Below are positions 1 through 26,703 of a stretch of DNA of 64,000 bases, piece after piece. Within the stretch, counting starts at the first letter, position 1; every line of letters begins with the position of its first letter. Made by a program: the position numbers and the translations under genes. The stretch is taken from the NCBI GenBank assembly GCA_964035015.1, contig OZ036008.1:964501-1028500 (forward strand), in the 5' to 3' direction. Source of the stretch: Corallium rubrum. Its lineage: Eukaryota > Cnidaria > Anthozoa > Scleralcyonacea > Coralliidae. The notes beneath the pieces were generated by a model, which saw nothing but the letters and a program-made list of their open reading frames with translations, searched no databases and had not been told where the DNA came from.

Positions 1-770
1 GTATGCCCATATGCTAGTGTTACCGATAGATCACTAAATAATCAAGAGTTTTTTGTGTAAATAAATATTTTAAACCGATTGTTGTGAATTCTGTCTTATG
101 CAAAGTACACGCTAATGACTTTCTCGCCTAGACCTGCCCAAGCGCTTAATCCTCTTAATTGCCCCTAATGAGTTTTTCTTTTGTCTCCTGCACGTGCACT
201 CAGGATAAATATGCAAATATCAGCCGTAGTAACATTAACAAGATGCTTGACGACGTTAATAAAATAGCCGAGTCAGCCGTTTATCTGAAGAAAGTGTTTC
301 AATGTCTATCGAACAGCTTGCCGAACGGTTTCTTCATTCAAGGCATCGTTTACTTTATACACTAAAGCCAAATAAGCGACAATTCGGCACATATGTCCAA
401 ATAAATGGGTAAAGAACTGTTTGGCCGTTTAAGTTCCAAACTGATATAATATTCATGTATGCTATTAATCTGAGTCTATACGAGCTCTGCCAATTCAGAC
501 ACTTAGGCTGCCCAAAACTCTCTGTACTCATCGAGACAAGGTTTCAGATAAAAAATATAAAGTGTCTCTCTCACTTTCTTTTTAGTTCCTTGTAAAGAAC
601 GTCTATTTTGTTAAAGTTTACTGTACGCATGCTCTGTACGTCTACGTGTCCCACAAGTGTTGGCTATAAGTAGGGTTAAGGGTTTAAATGAAAATTGGTT
701 TCTATTAGTTATAAAGAGATAAGTCCAGTGCCTTTTACGCAACTTCCGAAATCAGTCGGAGACCAATCGG
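1..770. other. left-edge intron, no recognisable feature
   Basis: AT-rich non-coding DNA, presumably intron of the SLC15-like gene because the first exon seen at 2490 has an acceptor site in front of it. I see no convincing coding, RNA or repeat feature here; the only open stretch (around 159-365) lacks an ATG start and resembles nothing. Confidence 0.5.
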
Positions 771-1031
771 GAATGACGTAGTGAATACCAGGGGGGTTGA
801 GTAACATCTAGGGTTAGGGGGGAAAGTTAGGGTTACTACGTCCCAAAGGAGTCTGAGAATGAATAAATAATAAGTCGGTATGACGTAGTGAAAACCGGGG
901 GGTTGAGTGACAGCTAGGGTTAGGGGGGAAGTTAGGGTTAGGGGGTCCTATAGGAGCATGAGCCATAATGACGTATGCATAATGAGATTAGGGTTAGAAC
1001 GTCACAAAGGAGAATGAATAAATAATAAGTT
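771..1031. repeat. two-copy tandem repeat with GGGTTAGGG motifs
   Basis: Two imperfect copies of a roughly 105-150 base unit (about 771-876 and 879-1031). Each opens with a TGACGTAGTGAA-like block, continues through a G-rich GGGGTTGAGT block with several GGGTTAGGG-like motifs, and ends in GAATGAATAAATAATAAGT. The TTAGGG-like hexamers are interspersed rather than head-to-tail, so this is not a telomere tract. Confidence 0.75.
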
Positions 1032-1085
1032 GAATATTTAATGAAGCGGCATCCCTTTGGTTGCCAGAGTGGGGTCTATCACTAC

Positions 1086-2330
1086 TTCCATTGATTCATT
1101 CATCCTTCATCCATTGATCCTTTATTCATTGATCCTTTATTCATTGATCCTTCATCCATTGATTCATTCATCCTTCATCCATTGATCCTTTATTCATTGA
1201 TCCTTTATTCATTGATCCTTCATCCATTGATTCATTCATCCTTCATCCATTGATCCTTTATTCATTGATCCTTTATTCATTGATCCTTCATCCATTGATT
1301 CATTCATCCTTCATCCATTCATCCTTCTTCATTCATTGATCCTTCATCCATTGATTCATTCATCCTTCATCCATTCATCCTTCATTCATTGATCCTTCAT
1401 CCATTGATTCATTGAACCATCATCCATTGATTCATTCATCCTTCATCCATTGATCCTTATTCATTGATCCTTTATTCATTGATCCTTCATCCATTGATTC
1501 ATTCATCCTTCATCCATTGATCCTTTATTCATTGATCCTTTATTCATTGATCCTTCATCCATTGATTCATTCATCCTTCATCCATTGATCCTTTATTCAT
1601 TGATCCTTTATTCATTGATCCTTCATCCATTGATTCATTCATCCTTCATCCATTGATCCTTTATTCATTGATCCTTTATTCATTGATCCTTCATCCATTG
1701 ATTCATTCATCCTTCATCCATTCATCCTTTTTCATCCATTGATCCTTCATGCATTGATTCATTGAACCATCATCCATTGATTCATTGAACCTTCATCCAT
1801 TGATTCATTGAACCTTCATCCATTGATTCATTGAACCTTCATTCATTGAACCTTCATCCATTGATTCATTGAACCTTCATTCATTGAACCTTCATCCATT
1901 GATTCATTGAACCTTCATTCATTGAACCTTCATCCATTGATTCATTGAACCTTCATTCATTGATCCTTCATCCATTGATTCATTGAACCTTCATCCATTG
2001 ATTCATTGAACCTTCATCCATTGATCCTTCATCCATTGATCCTTCATCCATTGATTCATTGAACCATCATCCATTGATTCATTCATCCTTCATCCATTGA
2101 TCCTTCATCCATTGATTCATTGAACCATCATCCATTGATTCATTCATCCTTCATTCATTGATCCTTCATCCATTGATTCATTGAACCATCATCCATTGAT
2201 TCATTAAACCTTCATCCATTGATCCTTCATCCATTGATTCATTGAACCTTCATCCATTGATTCATTAAACCTTCATCCATTGATCCTTCATCCATTGATC
2301 CTTCATCAATTGATCTTTGATCCATTGTTT
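1086..2330. repeat. 1.2 kb ATTGATTCATTCATCC minisatellite
   Basis: About 1,245 bases built from 4-base ATTC/ATCC/ATTG words. They are arranged in longer units such as CATCCATTGATTCATT followed by CATCC or GAACC. The left half is dominated by units with TTTATTCATTGATCC; the right half by units with GAACCTTCATC, so the array shows two homogenised blocks. Degenerate copies continue to about 2435. It ends shortly before the acceptor of the SLC15 exon at 2490. Confidence 0.95.
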
Positions 2331-2489
2331 TTTTTAATTCATTGTCTTATTGATCCATTGATCTAAATTGTTTCATAGATCCACAGATCCATTGACCACT
2401 ATGTCTCCCCTCTGATCCGTTGATCCTTTATCCACTTTTTTTTGTCCATTGATTTGTTGATTGATACTCCTCTTTTATTATCGCCACAG

Positions 2490-17392
<14,903 letters not shown>

Positions 17393-18409
17393 ACGTAAAC
17401 CGTGGAATTTTGTCTAAAGTGCACATAGCATGAAAATTTATTCACGTTTTTTGTGTCTACCTGATAAGGCAGGCATCTTCTCATCGTGCATCTTGTAACC
17501 ACTGATCTCAAAACTGGATAGGACATGCATGGGTCGCATTTAGCATGCTAGCTGTGTGATAACTTCAACACTACCTAAGATGGTCGCCACTAAAGTTCAT
17601 AAGCTTTCGTAGATTGAAAACAGACAAAAGGAGTTATTTTAAGAAAATTTAAACGAATGTAATGACACAAGAAGTACTTAATAGGTTGAAGACGCTAATT
17701 TCTTGCACTTAAATTTCGTTGTTTTTCTTTAGTGCCGAAACGAAGAAACTTCACGATAATATAAACTGAAAAACAGACTATAAAATCTAGGAAGAATTCA
17801 ATTCCAAGTCTTAAATTGTACCTTTCATGGTAATCTTAATACCTTATCAATATATCGTGTTGTGTACTTGCCATCTTTTGACTGTATTTGTTGTTAAACA
17901 GTGAAAACTAAACACCGGCATCTGTTGTTTGCTTTACGTCTTTTCCGACTCACCCGGCACAGAGTACTTAATATTCCACCCCGGACAATATGACCGTGCT
18001 GTCGTCAAGATTGCTTATGCCAGTCAACTTTGGGATTGGGAACAAGTTCTAAGGTCGCAGTGCGTCATATGTTCCACTGTGTAAGATGGCGGCGACTGGA
18101 ACGAAATGTTTGACTGCTGGCCATAGGGAATGGCCTATCCAGTTTATATAAGAGATCAGTGCTTGCAACCATGCAGCACAACGTAGCAACAGGCTTGTCA
18201 GGGTCTGACATAAACAAACTTTATTCACAATGAAATTGTTACAACTAAATAACTAGCTAGTTACATTACGAAATGGACGCCAGAGGTTATCCCTATTTAT
18301 TATATAGATGCGAGTGTTTTATTAGAGAATATGCAGTGTCGTATTTTCCATATCTTCACTAGTGAAGATATCGATGAGGTCATTAAGAATTTTACCTCTT
18401 TTTGCATTG
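17393..18409. other. 3' flank of the SLC15-like gene
   Basis: Probably 3' UTR and intergenic DNA. I see no open frame of note and no convincing polyA signal; the transcript end is undetermined. Confidence 0.4.
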
Positions 18410-18578
18410 AATCTATATAATAAAAAGAAAATTACACGCTGGCTTGAAGATGTGAATTTTATCTTCTCGTGGTAAAAACGATATTTTACTCATTCGCTAC
18501 GCTCGTTCGTAAAATTTTTTTCACCACTCGAAGATAAAATCCATATCTTCGCACCACCGTGTAATATCCTCTATATAT
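18410..18578. repeat. foldback repeat
   Basis: Arms include ATTACACGCTGG, GAAGATGTGAATTTTATC and TTCTCGTGGTAAA, mirrored by TTTCACCACTCGAAGATAAA and CACCGTGTAAT. The loop region is ACTCATTCGCTACGCTCG, itself nearly palindromic. Confidence 0.85.
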
Positions 18579-18622
18579 GGCACCCTTAATTATAACTTAT
18601 TATAATTAACACATTAATAATA

Positions 18623-19110
18623 CAGTAAAAACCCGCGTATAAGAACCTATGAATTAAGAACCTTTAGGCTAAAATTTGCCTTTTAGACCCCCATTTTATT
18701 AGAACCTTTTTAGCCTAAAAATTATAACAAGTTCTTATTTGAAAAACTTAAGTTGAAATAACTGAAAACAAATGGACAGTGACTGTGCAACTGTCAGGCG
18801 GTTCCATTGTTTTATAAACATTCTAGCTTTGTTGCAGTTTAATTGTTACATAAAGGGCCTGGATATAAATCAGAGCAGGGTTCTTTTTGATTTTGTGGTC
18901 ATATTAGTTATAATTAAAGGTTTATTGTACAAAAGCAAGGGGCCATACCCATTTTGAACTTGTTGTCGGACCAACAGCAAGCACCCTTACCTCGAAAAAA
19001 ATAACTTATTTAAGAACCTAAATAGCCTAAAATCCCAGTAAATACCACTTATATAAGAACCTTGTTAGGCTAACTCGAAAAATGGTGGTTCTTATAAGCG
19101 GTTTTTACTG
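18623..19110. mobile_element. Tc1/mariner-like MITE with TA target duplication
   Basis: Begins CAGTAAAAACCCGCGTATAA and ends TTATAAGCGGTTTTTACTG, flanked on both sides by TA. Subterminal TAAGAACC...AGCCTAAAA units recur inside. No transposase is seen, so it is non-autonomous. Confidence 0.9.
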
Positions 19111-19257
19111 TATTAAAAGTTAGTATGGATAATTAAAGTTATTTTATACATGCATATAATCTTTAAGGATCGTCTTAAATTTACATAACGACTCAGCTTT
19201 AGCTATTTATTTGGGTGGAGCATTCCAATCTTTTACAATACGTATAAAGAACGAATG

Positions 19258-19789
19258 TTTAAAGGACATTGGCAATAAAAATTAAGTTTACCTCATTTGA
19301 AAAAACTCGTCGAATGGTATAAGAAGACCTTTTACAATTTTTCCGTATCTGTTTTGGTTTTGGAAATATTTCGACCAAAGGCAGCGTGCTGTCCGCCATC
19401 TTGGAATTATTTTCGATATGCAAAATTATGCATGTGACAACATAAGCAGGGTAAAGTGAAATTTTTATCTTGATGACATTATGAGCTAGAGACTCGATTT
19501 TGTTGCGCTATTTCCATTTTAAATTGACCCACAACATTTAAAAAGCCTTCCATGGAAATTTGGTCACCCACGGAGTAGTTTCATCAGATTTACCCTGCTT
19601 GTGACGTCACCAATTTCATAGTTAATTAGACCCAATATTACGACAAGATGGCGGACAGCACGCTGTCCTTGGTCGAAATATTTCAAAACACAAGAAAGAT
19701 ACAGAAAAATTACAAAAGGTCTTCTTATACCATTTGACGGGTTCTTTCAAATGGGACGAATTTAATTTTTATTGGCAATACCCTTTAAA
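19258..19789. mobile_element. foldback MITE flanked by TTTAAA, inside the LINE
   Basis: Inner ends GGACATTGGCAATAAAAATT and AATTTTTATTGGCAATACCC, each flanked by TTTAAA (19258-19263 and 19784-19789). Long inner arms carry CAGCGTGCTGTCCGCCATC and its complement, plus a GGTCTTCTTATACCATTTG pair. The palindromic TTTAAA contains TTAA, so a piggyBac-type TTAA target is possible but not shown. Confidence 0.9.
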
Positions 19790-20033
19790 CACAGCAATTC
19801 GAATGGAAGGTATGGACATAGTAAACGAGTGATTTTTCTTAGGATCAAGTTTATTTAATTTATGAATAGTTTTGTAACATTCTACTAATAATAAAAAAAT
19901 TCTTCTTTCTTCCAAGGTAGGCCAAATCTAACATTTTTAATCTATCTTCATATTCGATTTCAAATCCACGAGCGCCAAGGGCACATTTTGATGCTCGGCG
20001 TTGTACTTTTTCAAGTTCTTTTATGTCCTTTTT

Positions 20034-20078
20034 GCGGATACTGGTTGCTAAACCATAGCCGTTATGTCATCTCTCCGG

Positions 20079-20171
<93 letters not shown>

Positions 20172-20845
20172 TCCGTGTACGAATGTTTTCGTCAATCACG
20201 TGATCAAGGCGAAAAGCTAATAGGCATTACTTCAGAACACTTATTCGCATGTCCGAAGGGTTTACGAGCGTGTATCAGAACAACCACTGGACGATTGGAA
20301 ATCTAGTTTCGCTTCAGGTCATGGATAATTGCACGCAATCACAAGACGCCAAGAAAATATCCGTCCGTCTATATACAGTATAGTTTAAACGATTTTGTCA
20401 ATTTTTGCAAATCAGTGACTGCTTTCTAAACCATATACCTATATACAAGATAGTATGTATTTCAGCTTTTAGGTTATGATATATGTATTCACTGTTATGA
20501 GTGTTGTGTTATGTTATCTTATACTAAAGCAAGCGCGCGGTCAATGCTCGTTTACATGCAATACTTTTTCGTGTTCAGTAATTCAGCATCGCGTAATAAA
20601 ACCATAACGCGCACGCTTCAACTTTCTCGCTCAAACGACAAGCTTTCCATGGACGAAGAGACAGAAGTGAGTGCTTGTTTGGCTTCGAATCAGGATCTTT
20701 CTGAAATATGAATAGCCTTTCAGTAATGTTTCAAGTGCACTGTTGACATGCTAGGCCCTTGATCATTGCCAATTGTTGATCACTGTTGAGACAAATCAAT
20801 TCATGTGTTACCAAGAATCTAGACTCGGCTACCACAGTAGCCCGA

Positions 20846-20891
<46 letters not shown>

Positions 20892-21190
20892 GGTAATTGA
20901 ATTAATATAATGAAAATTTAAATATTTAAATTCACTGAAATAGTAATTTAGCCTCTGAACATGTTGTAATTAGTAATACAACAAAACATTACGTCTAAAT
21001 AAATATTTTGAATAATACAACTACCTCGAGTTTTGTGCTGGGCTCTTATATATGTCATAAGATTCTCTAGTATTTTAAGATGTTTTGGTATGTTTGCCTG
21101 AAAATGAATTTACAATCCACAATCAGTCATCTTGGACTCTCAAGCCAAATATACCAGTATCCGCATGTACGCATTGCGTGCCTATTTTTT
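20034..21190 (-). mobile_element. large TIR element with internal satellites, copy 2 (inverted)
   Basis: Reverse complement of the copy-1 blocks in the same order, 1.15 kb instead of 2.97 kb. It carries (TG)n at 20080-20168, the TCACGTGATCAAGG block, a single copy of the 7080-type block, AGTAGCCCGAGTAATAATAA with (AAT)n at 20847-20889, and the GAGTTTTGTGCTGGGCTCTT block. GCGGATACTGGT (20036) and ACCAGTATCCGC (about 21155) are the inverted ends. It interrupts a LINE RT frame and lacks the 5184-5571 foldback. Confidence 0.82.
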
Positions 21191-21837
21191 TAAATATGGA
21201 GACTAAATTCTAATAGTGGCCTAAAGATTGGTATAATCATGAAAAGCATTTATAGTTCTTTGGTTCTATTTTCTTTATAAGTCTGTCCAACTATTTTGTT
21301 GACCTTTCTTGCACTGTTTGTACATGGGTGCTCCACGATAAGTTGTTCGTTACCGTTACTCCAAGATCTTTCGACTTCTGTCGCGTGAATGGGTTATTCG
21401 CATGGTTTCACATTTTTCAACATGAATTTCATTTGCTGTGTTTTACTCCAAGTCTCAAGTGTAAGTAGTCTAAGTAAATCTGCTTGTGGAATGGTTATGT
21501 CGTTGGAATCCTCTACTGTACGATATAACTTGCTATCATCCGCAAATAGTTTAATTGAGGAATTAATTGAATTATTTATGTCATTAATGTAAATTAAAAA
21601 AATAATTGACCCAAGCACAGTACTTTGAGGGACGCCTGAAAGAACATTCGTCGGCCAGGGCCGGATTAAGGCGGGAACGGATTGGACGGTAGCTCCAGGC
21701 CCACAGGAGACAACAATATTAAATTTAACTAGAAGTTCCTACCACAAGTGAAGTGCTGCCTCGAAAGGGACAAAAATCTTTAGCCTACTCCACAGGCAAA
21801 TATCTGCAGTCTGTGACCAATGTGACACCCCTCTTGC

Positions 21838-22016
21838 CCACTCCACCCAAGATTACCCACACCACCCAAGATTGCTCGCACCACTCAAGACTGCCCCCTC
21901 CACCCAAGATTACTCACCCCGCCCAAGATTTCCCACTCCACCTGAGATTGCCCACTCCACCCGATATTGCCAACTCCACCCAAGATTGCCCACTCCACCC
22001 CAAATTGCCCACTCAT
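21838..22016. repeat. CACTCCACCCAAGATTGCC minisatellite
   Basis: About nine imperfect 19-base units (CACTCCACCCAAGATTGCC and variants). The open frame across it (TPPKIAHSTQDC-type repeats) is a by-product of the array. Confidence 0.92.
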
Positions 22017-22280
22017 CCAATTTTTTCTCACCTCCACCATAAGAGCCCACAGAGTTGCCTGCGAAGAAGACTGGGAAGTCCAAAAATGTAATATTAATTA
22101 CAATAGCCAGAGTATTTACACATCTCTTCTATATTTTTTAATTATATTGTAAGATTGAAAACAACAAGGGTTTTGACAGGATATACACACAATTAAATAA
22201 TCACACCTCTTGCTCTGACGCTGTGTAAAATGAACCCCCACCAATATACACCTAAAAATAGAAGAAAACAACTGAAATCT

Positions 22281-22322
22281 CAACCTCGTACCCAGGGTCT
22301 TATCTCCGCTGCTCTGCCCACC
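22281..22322 (+). repeat. CCTCGTACCCAGGGTCTT-family MITE end, copy 1 (truncated)
   Basis: AACCTCGTACCCAGGGTCTT followed by ATCTCCGC. Same start as the repeats at 48818, 49829 (minus) and 53249. Confidence 0.8.
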
Positions 22323-22362
22323 GTGCTGAAATCTCCTACAAGAAACAGAGTTGTCAGTTGTG

Positions 22363-23280
22363 TAAAACAACAGACATGTAACTACAAAACTGATGCAATA
22401 TGCCATTGTGTCAGGAAATAAGCTGTAAACAGTGTATTCAATCTACTGAGTGTATGCATTTTGAGTATCTATGTGACGTTTGCGTGTTTTGAGTATTTTA
22501 TATGACGTTTTTTAACCTTTAGAGTCTGTAAAATGTACTAAAATCTTCCGCCAAAAGCTTGGAAATGGCATTTCAGCCACTCTCGCATACCTACCAAGTC
22601 TCACGCTTTGCGCGTGTGACACGCCTCAGCATTAATTTTCACGCTCACACGCGGGACATATTAAGTGATCTCACGCCTCAACTTTGTTTGTAGAGCTCCG
22701 GGCAGGTATTAATACTTCACGCATGAAATCCTGCTAAAAGCGAATTAAATTTTATTCGTAATCCCCAAATGCGTACAATCTCTTGGGAAAATTTAAATTT
22801 AAATGTGACCACAGGTTTCCCGAGTCAATGAGTCGCGCGTATGCCTCGCAGAGGCTTGCTGCAGTCTGGGGACAAGACTTTCATGCACGCTGGGGCCATA
22901 AAGAACGGGGGCTCAGCTCTGAATGAGATTTACACGGGAAAATATGGCTGACATGGACTCAGAAGTCCTGTCAGGGACGTAGCCAGGATTTTGAAAGGGG
23001 GGGAGCCGAAATCAAAATAAATTTTTAGGGGGTCCGGGGGCATGCTCCCCCGGGAAATTTTGAAATCGAGAGTCGCTGAAATGCCATTTCCTGGCTTTTG
23101 GAGGAAGATTTTACAGACTCTAAAGGTTCAAAAACGTCATATAAAATACTCAAAATACGCAAACGTCACATAGATACTCAAAATGCATACACTCAGTAGA
23201 TTGAATACACTGTTTACAGTTTATTTCATGACACAATTGATATTGCATCAGTTTTGTAGTGTACATGTCTATTGTTTTAT
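22363..23280. mobile_element. foldback element with about 210-base arms
   Basis: Left arm 22363-22575 and right arm 23085-23280 are inverted (CTGTAAACAGTGTATTCAAT; GTGACGTTTGCGTGTTTTGA; TTTAGAGTCTGTAAAAT; GAAATGGCATTTCAG). The 500-base centre holds a CACGC-rich stretch and the hAT-like end CAGGGACGTAGCCAGG followed by a G run. The right arm stops 120 bases before the exon at 23401. Confidence 0.88.
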
Positions 23281-23400
23281 ATCAAAAGGGGTCCTGAGTC
23301 CTGTACTATTAATTGAAATAGATTAAATTAATTATTCAATTGTTAAACTCACCAAAATTGACTGTGTTAATGAATATCTTTTATCTTTTTGTCAATCAAG

Positions 23401-23959
23401 TATCGAGAACCGTTTGGGAAGTAATGCCTGCACAATTATTGTTTGTTTGGTTGCACTTAATTTTCTATCTGAGACAGCCTGGTTTTCCCAAAATGGAGTG
23501 CTATCAACCTTGAACGCAAACTTTCTAGAATTCTGCCACCAACTTTTCACTGAAGGCAACATGTATGACAGGCTTGATAGTGACCAGATAACGTACAGTG
23601 TTCCAGAAATTTTGCAGCATCCACAGCTGGGTCTTGGGAGTTTTGCTGAAAGAGGAGTTGAGTACCAATTCAACAATTTTGTAGAATTTTTGTTAGAATT
23701 ACAATACATTTGTTTATCTAAGATTAAACTAGCAATGGTAATCATTCTTTCACCAGATAAATCTATGACATTACTAGTAAATAAGAATGGTGCAACCATG
23801 TTAGTGGAAAGTCACTTACATTTAAATACTGGGGCAATCATTGCTACTGCTGCTGAGAACGAGATTTCAGCTATGGTTCATCACATTGAGTATATGGCAG
23901 TAAGGGACTGGGGATCTAATGTTACTCCTTTTGATGTTACATTTCTTAGATTAAAATAG
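23401..23959 (+). CDS. terminal exon of an unrecognised gene; possible Cys/His papain-fold domain
   Basis: Open frame of about 185 codons after a pyrimidine-rich acceptor (TTTTTGTCAATCAAG), ending TAG at 23957-23959. A consensus AATAAA follows 23 bases later. The frame starts IENRLGSNACTIIVCLVA, and later has HPQLGLGSFAERGVEYQF, SPDKSMTLLVNKNGATMLV, ESHLHLNTGAIIATA and WGSNVTPFDVTFLRL. The N-terminal NACT cysteine and the later ESHLH histidine, with the GAxIA strand, recall papain-fold peptidase layouts, but this is inference. No upstream exon was found; a foldback element lies immediately before it. No stop or frameshift. It could be a host gene or part of a transposon. Confidence 0.6.
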
Positions 23960-23982
23960 TTTAATAGGCTTGAATTATTCTA

Positions 23983-23988
23983 AATAAA
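23983..23988 (+). terminator. polyadenylation signal AATAAA
   Basis: Canonical AATAAA in TCTAAATAAAATTC, 23 bases beyond the TAG of the preceding open frame. The close spacing supports the view that the frame is a real transcribed 3' exon with a very short 3' UTR. Confidence 0.55.
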
Positions 23989-24055
23989 ATTCTAAGTCCT
24001 TCTAAGTAAATTAATCAACTAATTTACAGTAAATATTAAATCACTGTACCTAATT

Positions 24056-24782
24056 GAGGCTCCCCTATACCCCTTCGCAAAATAAATTCACGTAAAAATA
24101 TTTAGCCTTTTCACGAGTCACGAAAAATCGCAAAAACTCTTTCACGTTCACACAAAAATCGAGGCAATCACGATTCACGTAAAAATACAAAAGAAATTCA
24201 CGGATTAATATTTCGCATCATCTAACCGATTAATAATATTTTGCATTCTCGAAGTCTTTCTCTTCAATCTCAGAAGCATCCAGCAAGTTTGAAAGATTTC
24301 TTTCTGTCCTTGCAGTTCATTGTAAAGGTCTGTAAACACTGCGATCATGCAAAATTGCGCCCTGAAGCCTGAAGGTCTCCGTTTGATCGACGAGTACTAT
24401 CGTCTGGATCGAGTTAGTCAGAATAAAATAGTCAAAATCATCTGTAAGTAGCTAGCGTAAATTGTCAAGTACATGCTATTCCGGTGTTCGTGATCAACTG
24501 TTCGAAGACAGACAAGGCAAACAACAGAAATACCATAGCAAATACCAAGGCAAAAAAACATAAATCCTAAAAAAAATGTTCACGCAAAACAGACGAATCA
24601 CGTTCAATTCTAGCCTTCATTCACGGGTCACGGTTAAATCAAAAGTTACTTATTCACGTGCACGTAAAAAGATTTGAAACTTTACGATCACGAATCACGG
24701 ATTAAAAAAATCATAGATCACGTTTTCACGGGTAAGTAAAATAACCCAATCACGCTTCACGCGAAAAGTATAGGGAACCCTC
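24056..24782. mobile_element. TIR element rich in CACG words
   Basis: Ends GAGGCTCCCCTATACC...TTCGC and GCGAAAAGTATAGGGAACCCTC are imperfect inverted repeats of about 22 bases. The interior repeats TTCACGTAAAAAT, ATCACGATTCACG and CACGGGTCACGG many times on both strands. No coding content. The target duplication is not clear. Confidence 0.75.
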
Positions 24783-25670
24783 TACCTTCAATCTATCCAT
24801 ATTAAATTGATTTCAACACTCTGAATTGCAGCCATTTTAAGTAACATAGTGACTAAAATTTTGACACTGGCAACTACTGTAGATTTGACATTTTATCACC
24901 AATATGGTGACCACCATAAACACAAAATTTAACAATTTAAATTTTACTCAAAATGAAGATTGTTAGTACATTATAATTGTAATTTTTCTACTTTTGGTGA
25001 ATGGGAAATGCACCCTGGAACTGGTAAAAAGATAGAGAGAAAAAAATTATTAACTTAGAGGTTTGCCTCAAAATCATGATGAACTTTGAATTTGTTGTTA
25101 AAAGTTTGTTAAACTTTATTTCTACATTGTAATGTTTCACACAATCAGTATTTTTGAAAAGCCTTTTCATGTTTCCAACAACATTGCATTAAAACGGTTT
25201 CGTAATGTTATAAAACAAACAATTTAGTGGGATAATATGGCACTGGTGGTTTGATATGTACAGTACAGTATATTCATTATCAAATATATAGCCTAAGTTG
25301 TATTTCTAATTGGTTATAGTAGATGTGCTTTAGTTAAAAGATAAAACTAAACCAGCCACACATTATATATGAATATGATATTTTACAATTTTTGCACTTA
25401 AAATAAAATACTTAAAATGAGAAAAAAATCCCTGCAAACAAAATTAATAAAACCTTTTCCGGCAGATGTGCTGCCACACTTATTTTCCATATGCTGATTT
25501 TTGGTATACGTCACAAAACGTCATAAAATGGTCAACATTCTGACATCACTGAAAACATCTCAAATCGAGATTTCGTTGACGACTATTACATATATATACA
25601 TAACTCGGCAAAGAGGTCTGAACATGAGACACAGCCCTCCATGTCAAGATTAGTGTGCTGCCCACAGGGA
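24783..25670. other. intergenic DNA, no feature identified
   Basis: AT-rich sequence without coding similarity or recognised repeats on either strand. Confidence 0.4.
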
Positions 25671-26049
25671 GCCCAGAGCAGGGGCGAAACTTAAGGGTGT
25701 GTGTGTGACACCCCCCCCCCCCCCACACCACCCCACCCCCCAAAAAAAAAAATACTAAAAAACCCAATTTGCAGGGCAATCGGAGTAGAAGTCCCGATTG
25801 GCAGGGCAATCAGAGTAAAATTTAGAAAATGGGTAAAAAAGTTAGGATTACATTTACGTCTAGAAAAAATAATGCATGACGATTCCACTTTTATCAGTTT
25901 TATGCACGATCACCGTCAAGAATTCTGTATATTATTACGAATTAGTAATAAGCGACCTTAGTCCGTGCACGCAGCGGTTGTCTAGCTGTGCATGCGTACT
26001 AGTATATTAGGAAACGCGTGGGCTGTAGCTATAGTGTTTGAGATTTGCA

Positions 26050-26703
26050 GATTCATGGAGACGGCTGAATGCTTATTACCCAGTGAACTCTATATGTTAT
26101 TACCTGCTTGCAAAGTTGAACCTGAAGTACTCCTGTCTGAGCTAGACATTTTTATTTATCTCATCGAAACAACCCAGCTTCGTGCAGGAGGATGCCAAGT
26201 ACATCAAAATAAAAGAACATTTCCAACCGTATGCAAAGCCTATCAGCTTTTGCTTCAGTACTGCATCAGTTTCCGTCGCAAAGGATGAGCGGACTTTCAA
26301 GGTGCTGTTACACGATGCGATTTTTCTTGCAATTTGCAACAAATCACTGAATGTTGTAAGTTGCATAAAAAATCGCACGGTATAACACCCCGTAGCAACT
26401 TGCGATTTTGTCATTTTTGCCCTCTTGGAAGTTGCAAGAAAAGTTGGATGGGCTCTACTTTTTGCTGCAACTTACAACAAAAATCGCAAGTTGCTGAACG
26501 TGTAACACCATTGCTGCGACTTGCGATTTTTTTCCCATATGTATATTTGTTGCAAGTTGCAAGAAAAATCGCATCGTGTCACAGCACCTTCAGTAAGCTC
26601 AAAATCGTTAAGAACTGCCTAAGATCAACAATGAAAGACAAACGTTTGAACGACTTGATAGTTCTTGCTTGTGAAAAGGATCTCACCGACAGCATCGATT
26701 AAA
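26050..26703 (+). pseudogene. hAT transposase C-terminal remnant, interrupted by a MITE
   Basis: TASVSVAKDERTF before 26297 and FSKLKIVKNCLRSTM with RLNDLIVLACEKDL after 26590 are the two halves of the hAT C-terminal dimerisation block (family form: PVSVAxAERSFSKLKLIK). The MITE 26300-26589 splits the phenylalanine-serine junction and duplicates TCA. A frameshift near 26190 separates the upstream coding-like part. The stop after DLTDSID is at about 26699. Confidence 0.88.
26300..26589. mobile_element. MITE with TCA duplication inside the hAT transposase
   Basis: Ends AGGTGCTGTTACACGATGCG and CGCATCGTGTCACAGCACCT, with inner TTTTTCTTGCAA words inverted. Direct TCA at 26297-26299 and 26590-26592. 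The centre has further ACTTGCGATTTTT repeats on both strands. Removing one TCA and the element leaves the flanking codons in frame. Confidence 0.92.

Larger units (their letters stand above)
19145..21660 (-). mobile_element. LINE RT fragment split by two later insertions
   Basis: Minus-strand RT pieces in the right order. 21660-21190 has SGVPQSTVLGSIIFLIYIND, FADDSKLYR, the KSKDLGVTVTNNLSWSTH block (one frameshift) and IFRPLLEFSLHI. 20033-19799 has RKKDIKELEKVQRRASK and ECYKTIHKLNKLD. 19256-19145 has HSFFIRIVKDWN and ESLCKFKTILKDY. The gap between the first two parts is the TIR element 20034-21190; the gap between the last two is the MITE 19258-19789. Stops and frameshifts make it non-functional. 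It differs in sequence from the remnant at 2815-4897, so it is a second LINE lineage. Confidence 0.9.

Noticed and set aside
771..1031. Telomeric repeat
   Set aside because: GGGTTAGGG words are spaced within a longer two-copy unit, not head-to-tail.
1086..2330. CRISPR-like array
   Set aside because: No spacers of constant length between identical repeats; a minisatellite of 4-base words.
21660..21690. hAT-type end CAGGGCCGGATTAAGG
   Set aside because: No matching right end or duplication was found; kept only as a possible fragment. The same applies to CAGGGACGTAGCCAGG at 22974.
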